A DNA stretch of 59,326 nt from Gammaproteobacteria bacterium (GTDB lineage: Bacteria > Pseudomonadota > Gammaproteobacteria > Pseudomonadales > Azotimanducaceae). The DNA lies in the NCBI GenBank assembly GCA_002704225.1, contig PAFU01000043.1:1-59326 (forward strand). The letters run 5' to 3'. The notes beneath the pieces were generated by a model. It was not told the DNA's origin, ran no database searches, and worked only from the letters and a program-made list of their open reading frames with translations. Position numbers and translations under genes: made by a program. Shown piece by piece: positions 33,581 through 42,021 of this stretch (position 1 is the stretch's first letter; every line of letters begins with the position of its first letter).

Positions 33581-33889
33581 ATGATTATCAAGAACGTATT
33601 CGTCAAATCCGCCATGCTCGCTGGAGTAATGTTGCTTACCGCCTGCGGTGGCCACGATGTTGACGGCGCTGCTCTGGCGGCAGAAAAAGGCTGTGTGGCC
33701 TGCCACGGCACGAAGGGCAAGGCCATAGCCCCTATGTATCCGAATCTGAACGGTCAGTGGGAAACCTATCTGCGCAAGCAGCTCGTCGCCTATCGGGACG
33801 GTTCTCGCCAAAACGCGATCATGGCGCTACAGGCGCAAAACCTGAGCGATGAAGACATCGCTGTCTTGGCCGCGCACTACGGCAACTGA
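33581..33889 (+). CDS. lipoprotein monoheme cytochrome c
   Basis: A 102-residue cytochrome c with a lipobox LTAC (about residue 22), so anchored to a membrane. The heme motif is CVACH. The pattern YPNLNGQWETYLRKQLVAYRDGSRQN and a distal Met (IMALQAQNLSDEDIAVLAAHYG) parallel the preceding cytochrome, and the two are evident paralogues. Its 3' end overlaps the start of the octaheme gene by about 40 bp if that gene begins at 33849. Confidence 0.87.
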   Translation: MIIKNVFVKSAMLAGVMLLTACGGHDVDGAALAAEKGCVACHGTKGKAIAPMYPNLNGQWETYLRKQLVAYRDGSRQNAIMALQAQNLSDEDIAVLAAHYGN

Positions 33890-36215
33890 GTCCGCTGCTC
33901 TGTCGGGCAGGGGCGGTTGTGGGGTAGGAGACTACGTCACACGCTTCTCCCCGACCTTGGGCTTCCGCGCCTTTCTCCTGTGTGCGCTGATGGCCCTGGC
34001 CGGCTGTGAGGGCCAAGAGTCGTCAAAGGCTCAGACGGTCACATCTCTGGATCAAGCGCCCAGAGCTTCAGATCCCACGGCATCCGATCAAACGTTACTC
34101 AGCCATGTTGCTGACAGAGGCCAACAATACGTTGGTTCGGCAACCTGTGCTCAATGTCATAGCCAAGCCTATGCTCAGTGGCAGAAGTCTCATCACGCCA
34201 TGGCAATGGCTGAACCCACCGCTGATTCTGTCAAAGGGAAATTTGGCGCTGCGCCTCTAAAGCTTGCGGGCCAAGAAATTTCATTTGCAGAAAGCGACGG
34301 CAATTTCACCATTCGCTTGGATGGGACGGGCGGTGAGCTCGAGTCATTTCGGGTGGCCTATACGTTCGGCATTTCTCCTCTACAGCAGTATCTCGTCAAT
34401 GTTGGTGGCGGGAGATTGCAAGCGCTTCCGGTGGTGTGGGATGCGCGGGATGATGGTCAGGCTTGGTACCACTTGCAGCCTGAGACCCAGGGTAAGGCAG
34501 ATGATGTTTTGCACTGGACGGCCGGTGGTCAGAATTGGAATAATATGTGCGCAGATTGCCATTCCACCGCGGTGACTAAGGGTTTTGATGCCGCAACGAA
34601 TACCTTTCGCACGCAGTTTGCTGAGGTCAGTGTGGGTTGTGAGGCTTGTCACGGCCCCGGTGCCGCCCACAGCAAGACGCCCGCAGAATTCCCCGTGGTC
34701 TCCCTGCGTGATCCGGACATTCGGCTTGCAGTGTGCGGATCTTGCCACAGTCGTCGCAGTCAAGTTGCCGAAGGTTTTGCGCCCGGTAAACGGCTTTTAG
34801 ATCACTACGAGCCTTCGCGATTGGATGAGGGTCTCTATTTTCCCGATGGCCAGATTTTGGATGAGGTTTTTGTCTACGGTTCGTTTTTGCAAAGCAAAAT
34901 GCACAACGCCGGTGTCAGTTGTGGTGATTGTCATGCGCCGCATTCCGGTCAGCTACAGCGCAGCGAAAATGCGGTTTGTACCGACTGCCACAGTCCTGCT
35001 GGTAGCGCGCGTTTTCCGGGTCTGAGGCCAGTAGTGTACGACTCGCCGGATCATCATTTTCATGCCGTGATTAGCCCCCAAGTGGGTCAGCCTGTGTCTG
35101 GCACTGGCACTGGCACTGGCACTGCCTGTGTCGATTGCCATATGGCGGCTCGTACCTATATGGGCATAGATGACCGACGGGACCACAGCTTTCGCGTGCC
35201 GCGTCCGGATCTTAGTATCGAGTTGGGTGTGCCCAATGCCTGCATTGGCTGCCACCAGCAACAAAGCCATGAATGGGCTGCCCAGCAGATTGAGTCTCAT
35301 ACCGGTCATGCGCCGGCCCCTCATTTCGCCCGTGTGTTGGCGCCTGCTCGTCAGGGCAGGCGGCAGGCTCAGAAGGCGTTGCGGGCTCTGGTCGCGGATC
35401 AGAGCCAGCCGGCAATCGTGCGCGCGACTGGTTTGGGTTTGCTTGGGCAGTACGACCCCTTTGCCCGCGAACTGCAGTTGGCCATTGCCGACGCAGACCC
35501 CTTGGTTCGCTTGGGTGCGTTGCGTGGGCTTGGCGCGTCTGGGCCCGCTAATTGGCAGATTCTGATGCCAATGTTAGACGATCCGTTGCGCGCTCTGCGT
35601 TTTGCCGCGATCACGGCTTTGTTGCCCGCCTATGCTCAACTGCCCGTTTCGTCGCGCGCTCGGTTGACGCCTGTGGTGGATGAATATCTGGAACATCTGT
35701 CCCTGAACGCTGATCGGGCTGAGGCGTTGACCAGTCGTGCGCTGGTCTATCTGGCCAAGGGTGAGATAGACCGCGCAGAAACTGATCTGTTGTCGGCTTT
35801 AGAGCGCAATCCTGCGTGGGTGCCGGGGATGGTGAATCTGGCGGACCTGTACCGGTCGACGGGTCGCGATGCACAGGCGGGTCCGCTGCTGGATCAGGCT
35901 TTGGCGCTCTCGCCTCAATCCAGTCAGGTTAGGGTAGCCGCTGCTCTATGGCGTGTTCGTCAAGGGAATCTGGATCAAGCCATCCAACTGTTGGCTGCAG
36001 GCCATGCCGAGCGTTTAGAGGCAGCCAGTGGTTATGTGTATGCCGTTGCCCTGAGCTCCGCTGGTCAATCCGACAAGGCGCTTGGTGTCGTTGATGAATT
36101 GTTGGCCGCCGATTTGTATTCCGCCGAGCTCATGCAGCTTGGCATTTCGCTAGCCCAGCAAGGTCAGGCGCCCGGCCGCTTGGGCCGCTATCAAGACGCG
36201 CTTCGGCGTCTGTAG
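33849..36215 (+). CDS. octaheme cytochrome c with HEAT/TPR C-terminal domain
   Basis: A 788-residue multiheme protein. Eight CxxCH motifs occur at about 100, 234, 264, 296, 358, 377, 427 and 465. The first heme region (YVGSATCAQCHSQAY) is cytochrome-c554-like, and the HWTAGGQNWNNMCADCHS and CEACHGPGAAHSK pairs are typical of this uncharacterised family. Residues about 500-620 look like HEAT-type repeats and 640-780 like tetratricopeptide repeats (ALVYLAKGEIDRAETDLLSAL). A lipobox LAGC lies at about Cys53, so the protein is an exported lipoprotein. The start is uncertain: no in-frame ATG lies nearer the signal, and TTG at 33957 has no good ribosome site. A (CTGGCA)4-type repeat encodes GTGTGTG just before heme 7. 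Confidence 0.85.
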   Translation: MKTSLSWPRTTATESAALSGRGGCGVGDYVTRFSPTLGFRAFLLCALMALAGCEGQESSKAQTVTSLDQAPRASDPTASDQTLLSHVADRGQQYVGSATCAQCHSQAYAQWQKSHHAMAMAEPTADSVKGKFGAAPLKLAGQEISFAESDGNFTIRLDGTGGELESFRVAYTFGISPLQQYLVNVGGGRLQALPVVWDARDDGQAWYHLQPETQGKADDVLHWTAGGQNWNNMCADCHSTAVTKGFDAATNTFRTQFAEVSVGCEACHGPGAAHSKTPAEFPVVSLRDPDIRLAVCGSCHSRRSQVAEGFAPGKRLLDHYEPSRLDEGLYFPDGQILDEVFVYGSFLQSKMHNAGVSCGDCHAPHSGQLQRSENAVCTDCHSPAGSARFPGLRPVVYDSPDHHFHAVISPQVGQPVSGTGTGTGTACVDCHMAARTYMGIDDRRDHSFRVPRPDLSIELGVPNACIGCHQQQSHEWAAQQIESHTGHAPAPHFARVLAPARQGRRQAQKALRALVADQSQPAIVRATGLGLLGQYDPFARELQLAIADADPLVRLGALRGLGASGPANWQILMPMLDDPLRALRFAAITALLPAYAQLPVSSRARLTPVVDEYLEHLSLNADRAEALTSRALVYLAKGEIDRAETDLLSALERNPAWVPGMVNLADLYRSTGRDAQAGPLLDQALALSPQSSQVRVAAALWRVRQGNLDQAIQLLAAGHAERLEAASGYVYAVALSSAGQSDKALGVVDELLAADLYSAELMQLGISLAQQGQAPGRLGRYQDALRRL
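35098..35123 (+). repeat. in-frame hexamer repeat in octaheme gene
   Basis: Four tandem copies of a CTGGCA hexamer encode alternating Gly-Thr in the linker before heme motif 7. Gains or losses of one unit would add or remove two residues without changing frame. Confidence 0.85.
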
Positions 36216-38675
36216 TTAAGTGGTGCGAGCTCGGCGGTGCTGGATGATATGCCCCAAGGCTTTTAACGGGTGACCGTTCAGTAGTGCCACCAAGCCGTCG
36301 ATTTGGTGATAACTGATTTTACCCTGTTGAAACAGTGCGATTGCGCGCAGGGGCATGTGGTTGGCCATCTCTTCGAACATTTTCCGCGTTGTTGGGTCAG
36401 CGTTTTCCAGCCCCATGCTGCCCAAGAATTCAGCTAACGCTTTGTCCTGTATTTTACCGCCAATCCACGTCGTTCCGATTTCGGCCAACGAGGAATTGCG
36501 GTGAAAGGGGCGGATGTCCTCACCGGTTGGTGCCGGCCGTCCGAGCATTTTGCTGAACAGGTCATCCGATACCGATATCGCATGCTCTGCATTAACGGGT
36601 GAAAACTCGGGTGCGGGAGTGCTGATCGCTAGGTCGCTGAGGGTTTGTTTTGAAACCACATTGATGGCTTGGGTGAGGCGAATGTCCCTGCTGGAGGACC
36701 CGATGCGCAACTGCACGGTCCCGGCCTCTAGTACCCATCGCTGAGCTCCGTGATCGAAAACGCGAAATGACTCAGACTCTAACGTGATGTTCACGATTCG
36801 GATTTCGCCCGGTTGCAGCAAAATTTTGGCGAAGCCGCACAGTTGTTGCTCTGGTTGGTGAGTGGCGCTACCGACACAGTGCCGATACACCTGTACCACT
36901 TCCGCTCCGGTTCGTGCCCCGGAGTTTTTTACCTGTACGCTCAGTGTTACTGGGCGCTCGGCGGTAAGAGAACTGTTGTCAGCTCGTACGTCCAGATAGT
37001 CGAACTCGGTATAGCTCAGGCCATGTCCAAAGGGAAACAAGACGTCGCGTTTGGCGGTGTCGAAGTAGCGATAGCCGATGTACACGCCTTCGCGATATTG
37101 CATCTGGCGTTGTTCCCCCGGAAACCACGCGGTTGAGGGTACGTCACTCAGGGCTATGGGAAAGGTTTCAGCGAGTTTGCCGCTGGGGTTTTCCTTGCCC
37201 ATCAAGATGTCTGCCAAACCGCCACCGCTGGCCTGACCGCCGAGGTAGCCCTCCAATACGCTGGATACTTGAGCGATCCATGGCATGGTTACCGGCGCGC
37301 CATTGGCAAGCACGACAACGGTTTTGGGGTTGGCCTCGGCCACGGCCTGAATGAGCGCGGTGTGCTGCCCCGGCAGTTCCAGGTGTTCTCGGTCAAAGCC
37401 CTCGGATTCAAAAATCCCGGGTAGGCCTGCATAGACGACCGCAACCTCTGCATTCTGTGCGAGTGCGACGGCTTGATCGATTAGGGCCTGGTCGGGCTGG
37501 CTGGTCACTGGGTCATAACCCGCAGCATAGGTCAGGTCGTTGATGTATTCGCCTAATGCCGCGTGCAGGGTCTCCACGCGGGTGGGTCTGACCTGCGAAC
37601 TGCCCGCTCCTTGGAAACGGGGGGTTTCTGCGAAGGCGCCAATCAATGCAACCCGCGTCTGCGCGGATAGCGGCAAAACGTGATCCTTGTTTTGCAACAG
37701 TACGCAAGAGTGTGCGGCGGCTTTTCTAGCCAGTGCATGCTGTGCATCGGCGTCGGCTGGCGTGGCAGGTTTTTGTCGATTCAGGCTGGACAGACTGAGG
37801 GTAATGTTTCGGACGATGGCGCGATCGAGGTCCGCCTCATCAAGGGTACCGTCCGTGACGGCTTGAGCCACCAAGGCATCGTTGATACCGCCGCTGCTGG
37901 GCATTTCTAGGTCCAGTCCGGCCTTGACGCCAAGTGGTCGGTCATTTGCTGCCCCCCAATCGGTCATCACCGCTCCATCAAAGCCCCATTCTTCACGCAG
38001 CACAGTATTCAGCAGCCAGTCATGCTCGCTGCAAAAAACGCCATTGAGGCGGTTGTAAGCGCACATAACTGTCCAAGGTTTTGCTGTTTTGACGGCGATC
38101 TCAAAGCCACGCAAATAAATCTCTCGAAGCGCGCGATCATCCACAATGGCGTCCATGTACATGCGGCCCAGTTCTTGATTGTTCACGGCAAAGTGCTTCA
38201 GGCACGCGCCCACACCTTGAGACTGAATACCGTTGACCAGATTCGCGGCGATATGCCCATTGAGAAATGGATCTTCGGAAAAATATTCAAAATTACGACC
38301 GCATAAGGGGCTGCGCTTGATGTTCATGCCGGGCCCAAGCAGTACGCTGACGTCTTCGTCCACGCAGGTTGCGCCCAAGGCTTCGCCGACCTCCTGCATC
38401 AATGCCACATCCCAGGAGCTGGCCAATGCTGAGGCGGTGGGGAAGCAGGTGGCGGGGATGCTGCGGTGGGCGCCAAGATGGTCTGCGCCTTGGCCTTGTT
38501 TGCGCAATCCGTGGGGCCCGTCGGTCACCATGATGCTGGGTACCTGCAGTCGCTCAAGTCCGGGTAGATGCCAAAAATCCTTGCCGGAACAAAAGTCTGC
38601 TTTTTCTGCTAGCGTCATCTGCGCAACCAAGGCTTGCGCCTGAGCACTCAGTGTGGGATCAAGGGGATAATTCAT
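36216..38675 (-). CDS. GH3 family beta-glucosidase-like enzyme
   Basis: An 819-residue glycoside hydrolase family 3 enzyme. The TIM-barrel domain contains KHFAVNNQE (about 160-168) and the catalytic nucleophile Asp239 in AVMTDWGAAND. The alpha/beta sandwich (about 300-560) is followed by a fibronectin-III-like domain (GYRYFDTAKRDVLFPFGHGLSYTEFDY). A further ~130-residue tail resembles the extra domain seen in some plant-type beta-glucosidases and -xylosidases. No signal peptide is visible, so the enzyme is intracellular. Substrates would be beta-linked disaccharides or aryl-glucosides. It is convergent with the octaheme gene, one base apart. Confidence 0.9.
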   Translation of the reverse strand: MNYPLDPTLSAQAQALVAQMTLAEKADFCSGKDFWHLPGLERLQVPSIMVTDGPHGLRKQGQGADHLGAHRSIPATCFPTASALASSWDVALMQEVGEALGATCVDEDVSVLLGPGMNIKRSPLCGRNFEYFSEDPFLNGHIAANLVNGIQSQGVGACLKHFAVNNQELGRMYMDAIVDDRALREIYLRGFEIAVKTAKPWTVMCAYNRLNGVFCSEHDWLLNTVLREEWGFDGAVMTDWGAANDRPLGVKAGLDLEMPSSGGINDALVAQAVTDGTLDEADLDRAIVRNITLSLSSLNRQKPATPADADAQHALARKAAAHSCVLLQNKDHVLPLSAQTRVALIGAFAETPRFQGAGSSQVRPTRVETLHAALGEYINDLTYAAGYDPVTSQPDQALIDQAVALAQNAEVAVVYAGLPGIFESEGFDREHLELPGQHTALIQAVAEANPKTVVVLANGAPVTMPWIAQVSSVLEGYLGGQASGGGLADILMGKENPSGKLAETFPIALSDVPSTAWFPGEQRQMQYREGVYIGYRYFDTAKRDVLFPFGHGLSYTEFDYLDVRADNSSLTAERPVTLSVQVKNSGARTGAEVVQVYRHCVGSATHQPEQQLCGFAKILLQPGEIRIVNITLESESFRVFDHGAQRWVLEAGTVQLRIGSSSRDIRLTQAINVVSKQTLSDLAISTPAPEFSPVNAEHAISVSDDLFSKMLGRPAPTGEDIRPFHRNSSLAEIGTTWIGGKIQDKALAEFLGSMGLENADPTTRKMFEEMANHMPLRAIALFQQGKISYHQIDGLVALLNGHPLKALGHIIQHRRARTT

Positions 38676-38807
38676 GCAGCCTCCAGGCGGTCGAAAGACT
38701 CACGCTCTCTAAGGGACGCAAGGGTCGCAGACATTGCGCTGCTTGCCCAGAGGTTCGTCAGACATTTAGCCGTTACCGGCTGCCTTAGACTATTTTAGGA
38801 GCGCTCT

Positions 38808-40373
38808 GTGTATCACCCGCAACAACGTTATCCATCCGCTCGCTCGCCGGTGGCCGCCGACAACCTAGTCGCCACCTCACAACCCTTGGCCACCGAGGCC
38901 GGGTTGCAGGCCTTGCGTCAAGGCGGTAATGCGATTGACGCAGCCCTTGCCTCGGCCATTACGTTGACCGTAGTGGAGCCAAATAATAATGGCTTAGGCA
39001 GCGATGCCTTTGCGCTGCTCTGGGATGGGGATAGCGTCGTGGGGCTCAATGCGTCCGGTAGGGCACCCATGGCGTGGCGGCCCGAGCGATTTGCGGGCTT
39101 GAAGCGTATGCCGGAACTGGGGTGGGACAGTGTGACTGTGCCCGGAGCGGTTTCGAGTTGGGTGGCGCTCAGTCATCGCTACGGCAAGCTGCCATTCGCC
39201 GCCCTGTTTGACGCAGCCATCCATTATGCAGAAAACGGCTTTTTGGTCGGCCCTAAGAGCGCTTTCTACTGGCAGTTGCTAGAGCATTATTACGACGATT
39301 ATCCGGATTGGTCTGCGCACTTTGGGCCTGCGCCCAAGGCGGGGGAGCGGTTTAAGCGTCCCGATATGGCACACAGTTTGCGATTGATCCGCGATAGCAA
39401 GGGCGAGGCTTTTTATCGCGGCGAGTTGGCTCAGTTGATGGTGAGCACAAGCGCTCAGGCCGGTGGCGTGCTGTCCATGGCTGATCTGGATCAGCATCGC
39501 TGCGACTGGGTGACGCCGATCAGGCAGTCGTATCGCGGTGTGGAGTTGCTGGAAATCCCCCCCAACGGGCAGGGTTTAGCGGCGCAAATAGCGCTGGGTA
39601 TTCTTGCTCATCTGCCAGTACTGGAAATGGACTCTGTGGCCTGTGTTCATCAACAGATAGAGGCCATGAAGATTGCCGTGCACGCGGCAAATGAGCATTT
39701 CGCTGACTCGGATGTCATGGTCCTGTCGCCGGAGCAATTGCTTGAGCCGGGCTCACTGGCTCGGGCTGCCCAAGGTATCGGCTTCGAGGCAGCGGCGTTG
39801 CCGCCGGTATCGCTGCCGGTGGGTCACGACACTGTGTACCTCACAACGGCAGACGCTCAAGGCATGATGGTGTCCTTTATTCAGTCGAATTTCCGCGCGT
39901 TTGGTTCGGGTATCGTGATTCCCGGTACCGGAATCTCGATGCAGAATCGGGGCTCGGGATTTTCGTTGGATCCTGCTCATCCAAACTGTGTTGCCCCGGG
40001 TAAGCGCCCGTTTCATACCATTATTCCTGGGTTCGTAACCCAAGATGGTAAGCCGGCCTTAAGCTTTGGTGTGATGGGCGGTCATATGCAGCACCAAGGG
40101 CATGTCCAAATGGTCAGTCGTATTTTTGATTACGGCCAGAACCCGCAAGAGGCCAGCGATGCGCCGCGCTGGCACGTCTATCCGGATCTCTCCGTGGGCT
40201 TGGAAAACGGTATGCCGCAAAGTCTCTTTGATGGGCTGAAGCAGCGCGGACATAACGTGCGCTACGAATCTCAAGAGAGCGTATTTGGCGGAGCGCAGCT
40301 GATTCAGGCCCTGTCCTCGGGCTATGTGGGTGCCTCGGATCATCGCAAAGAAGGGTACGTGGGCGGTTTCTGA
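38808..40373 (+). CDS. ggt: gamma-glutamyltransferase-family protein
   Basis: A 521-residue Ntn-hydrolase of the gamma-glutamyltranspeptidase family, processed autocatalytically into two chains. The large-subunit pattern is QPLATEAGLQALRQGGNAIDAA and NGLGSDAF; the small-subunit start is at the Thr of GHDTVYLTTADAQGMMVSFIQSN (about residue 344), the nucleophile. The usual TTH motif is replaced by DTVYL, which occurs in a divergent subgroup. GTG is the start. No signal peptide is seen, unlike classical periplasmic GGT. It is upstream of the sulfate activation genes, in keeping with glutathione or cysteine turnover. Confidence 0.85.
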   Translation: MYHPQQRYPSARSPVAADNLVATSQPLATEAGLQALRQGGNAIDAALASAITLTVVEPNNNGLGSDAFALLWDGDSVVGLNASGRAPMAWRPERFAGLKRMPELGWDSVTVPGAVSSWVALSHRYGKLPFAALFDAAIHYAENGFLVGPKSAFYWQLLEHYYDDYPDWSAHFGPAPKAGERFKRPDMAHSLRLIRDSKGEAFYRGELAQLMVSTSAQAGGVLSMADLDQHRCDWVTPIRQSYRGVELLEIPPNGQGLAAQIALGILAHLPVLEMDSVACVHQQIEAMKIAVHAANEHFADSDVMVLSPEQLLEPGSLARAAQGIGFEAAALPPVSLPVGHDTVYLTTADAQGMMVSFIQSNFRAFGSGIVIPGTGISMQNRGSGFSLDPAHPNCVAPGKRPFHTIIPGFVTQDGKPALSFGVMGGHMQHQGHVQMVSRIFDYGQNPQEASDAPRWHVYPDLSVGLENGMPQSLFDGLKQRGHNVRYESQESVFGGAQLIQALSSGYVGASDHRKEGYVGGF

Positions 40374-40376
40374 ATC

Positions 40377-40471
40377 TGGCGTAAAATGCATTATTCTTTA
40401 AATAGATATGCTCATTCTTATAAAATACTGTCTAAAATCTGCGAAATTAGTAAATAATGCAATTTACGACA
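40377..40471. repeat. 19-bp inverted repeat spanning the cysD promoter region
   Basis: Bases 40377-40395 (TGGCGTAAAATGCATTATT) and 40453-40471 are inverted copies matching at 17 of 19 positions, separated by 57 AT-rich bases that include a -10-like TATAAA at 40419-40424. The left arm begins three bases after the ggt stop and the right arm ends 17 bases before the extended cysD start. It could be a paired operator or an mRNA hairpin; it lacks the T-run of a terminator. Confidence 0.6.
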
Positions 40472-40488
40472 TGCAGTAGGGCGGCGGT

Positions 40489-42021
40489 TTGGAACCAACA
40501 GAACTGATAGAGCAAATGAAAGCGTTAGGCGGCGTTTGGGACAACAAGCGTGTTCATGAACTGCTGACTGATGCGGATAAAAACCAATCGTTGAGGTCGA
40601 CAGAAAGAATGCTCGAGGGTTTATTGGTGATCCCGAAGGCGTTGAAAATCGAGGAACTGTGCGATGAGGACCAGCGACCGCTCAGGCGCGCAGTGGTGGA
40701 CGCTCTCCAGGAAGAGGTAAAACGCAAGCGTCATCACAGTTTGGTGCTGCAGATTGGTGAAACTGCAGCGGGTCCAGTGGTCTGCGTTAATGACGGCCGT
40801 CTTGCGCGTCATTGGGTCTTTCTGTCTTCCCTGGGCAATGATTTGGATGCTCAGGTCAACCGCTTGTCTGACGCGCTGGATCTACTGGTTCAAGACAAGG
40901 CTGCGCTACTGTGGCCTCAGGGTTCAGTGCTTGCTCCCTGCCGCCACTGGATCGCCCGCGAAGGAACCCACGATGTCCTGCTGCCGTCGGGTTTGTCAGT
41001 AAAATTTGCGTTGATGGCTTATCAGGCACCGAAAGCCACTGCCGGAGCCGGCGTGTTGAGCAGTCGAGTTGCTCGCCGTGATGCCGCGACTGTCTCAGAC
41101 GTCTCATCGGATGTGGTAGCGGGCAGTTTGTCTCATCTGGATCGTCTGGAGGCTGAAAGCATTCATATTATGCGCGAGGTGGTGGCGCAGGCTGAGAATC
41201 CGGTGATGCTCTACAGCGTGGGCAAGGACAGCTCAGTCATGCTGCATCTGGCTCGTAAAGCCTTCTATCCCAGCCCTCCGCCGTTTCCGCTCATGCATGT
41301 AGACACACGCTGGAAGTTTCAGGCCATGTACGATTTTCGGGACTACATGGCAAAAGAGAGTGGTATGAACCTGTTGGTGCACATCAATCCAGAAGGGGTG
41401 GCAAAAAACATCAATCCCTTCGATCACGGCAGCGCGATCCATACGGATGTCATGAAGACACAGGGCCTTAAGCAGGCGTTGGACGCCCAGGGCTTTGACG
41501 TGGCCTTTGGCGGTGCGCGACGTGACGAAGAAAAAAGTCGTGCAAAGGAACGGATTTTTTCGTTTCGTAATCCGGCCCATCGCTGGGATCCCAAGAATCA
41601 GCGGCCTGAGTTATGGAACCTCTACAACGGGCAGAAAAATCCGGGCGAAAGCATTCGCGTGTTCCCGCTGTCAAATTGGACCGAGCTGGATATCTGGCAG
41701 TACATCTACCGCGAACAAATTCCCATCGTGCCACTGTATTTCGCTGCTGAACGTCCGGTGGTGTTAAAGGACGGCATGTGGGTGATGGTCGACGACGATC
41801 GCCTGCCGATCAGCGCAGAAGAGACTGTTCAGATCAAGCGCGTACGGTTCCGCACCTTGGGCTGTTATCCGTTAACGGGAGCTGTGGAATCCAACGCCGA
41901 CGACCTCTCGTCCATTGTTCTGGAACTGCTCAACAGCCGCACCAGTGAGCGTCAAGGTAGGGCTATTGATTCCGATTCGTCCGCGTCGATGGAGAAGAAA
42001 AAACAGGAGGGCTATTTCTAG
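40489..42021 (+). CDS. cysD: sulfate adenylyltransferase subunit 2 (CysD) with N-terminal extension
   Basis: A 510-residue protein whose residues from about 214 are a complete Cys[19 protein letters not shown], the PP-loop [18 protein letters not shown] (242-259), [18 protein letters not shown] and the C-terminal [10 protein letters not shown]. CysD uses ATP and sulfate to make adenosine phosphosulfate with CysN. Residues 1-213 are an unfamiliar extension with helical segments and a predicted beta-rich middle ([22 protein letters not shown]). CysD is normally about 300 residues. The frame is open from the TTG at 40489 and no ATG with a ribosome site lies near residue 214. The stop overlaps the cysNC GTG. 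Confidence 0.88.
   Translation: MEPTELIEQMKALGGVWDNKRVHELLTDADKNQSLRSTERMLEGLLVIPKALKIEELCDEDQRPLRRAVVDALQEEVKRKRHHSLVLQIGETAAGPVVCVNDGRLARHWVFLSSLGNDLDAQVNRLSDALDLLVQDKAALLWPQGSVLAPCRHWIAREGTHDVLLPSGLSVKFALMAYQAPKATAGAGVLSSRVARRDAATVSDVSSDVVAGSLSHLDRLEAESIHIMREVVAQAENPVMLYSVGKDSSVMLHLARKAFYPSPPPFPLMHVDTRWKFQAMYDFRDYMAKESGMNLLVHINPEGVAKNINPFDHGSAIHTDVMKTQGLKQALDAQGFDVAFGGARRDEEKSRAKERIFSFRNPAHRWDPKNQRPELWNLYNGQKNPGESIRVFPLSNWTELDIWQYIYREQIPIVPLYFAAERPVVLKDGMWVMVDDDRLPISAEETVQIKRVRFRTLGCYPLTGAVESNADDLSSIVLELLNSRTSERQGRAIDSDSSASMEKKKQEGYF

Noticed and set aside
36335-38643. Several long open frames antisense to the GH3 gene
   Set aside because: They lie wholly within a well-conserved coding gene and have no ribosome sites; codon-bias shadows.
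40440-40490. ATG at 40471 as start of cysD
   Set aside because: It is followed at once by CAG TAG in its frame, so it cannot start the protein.
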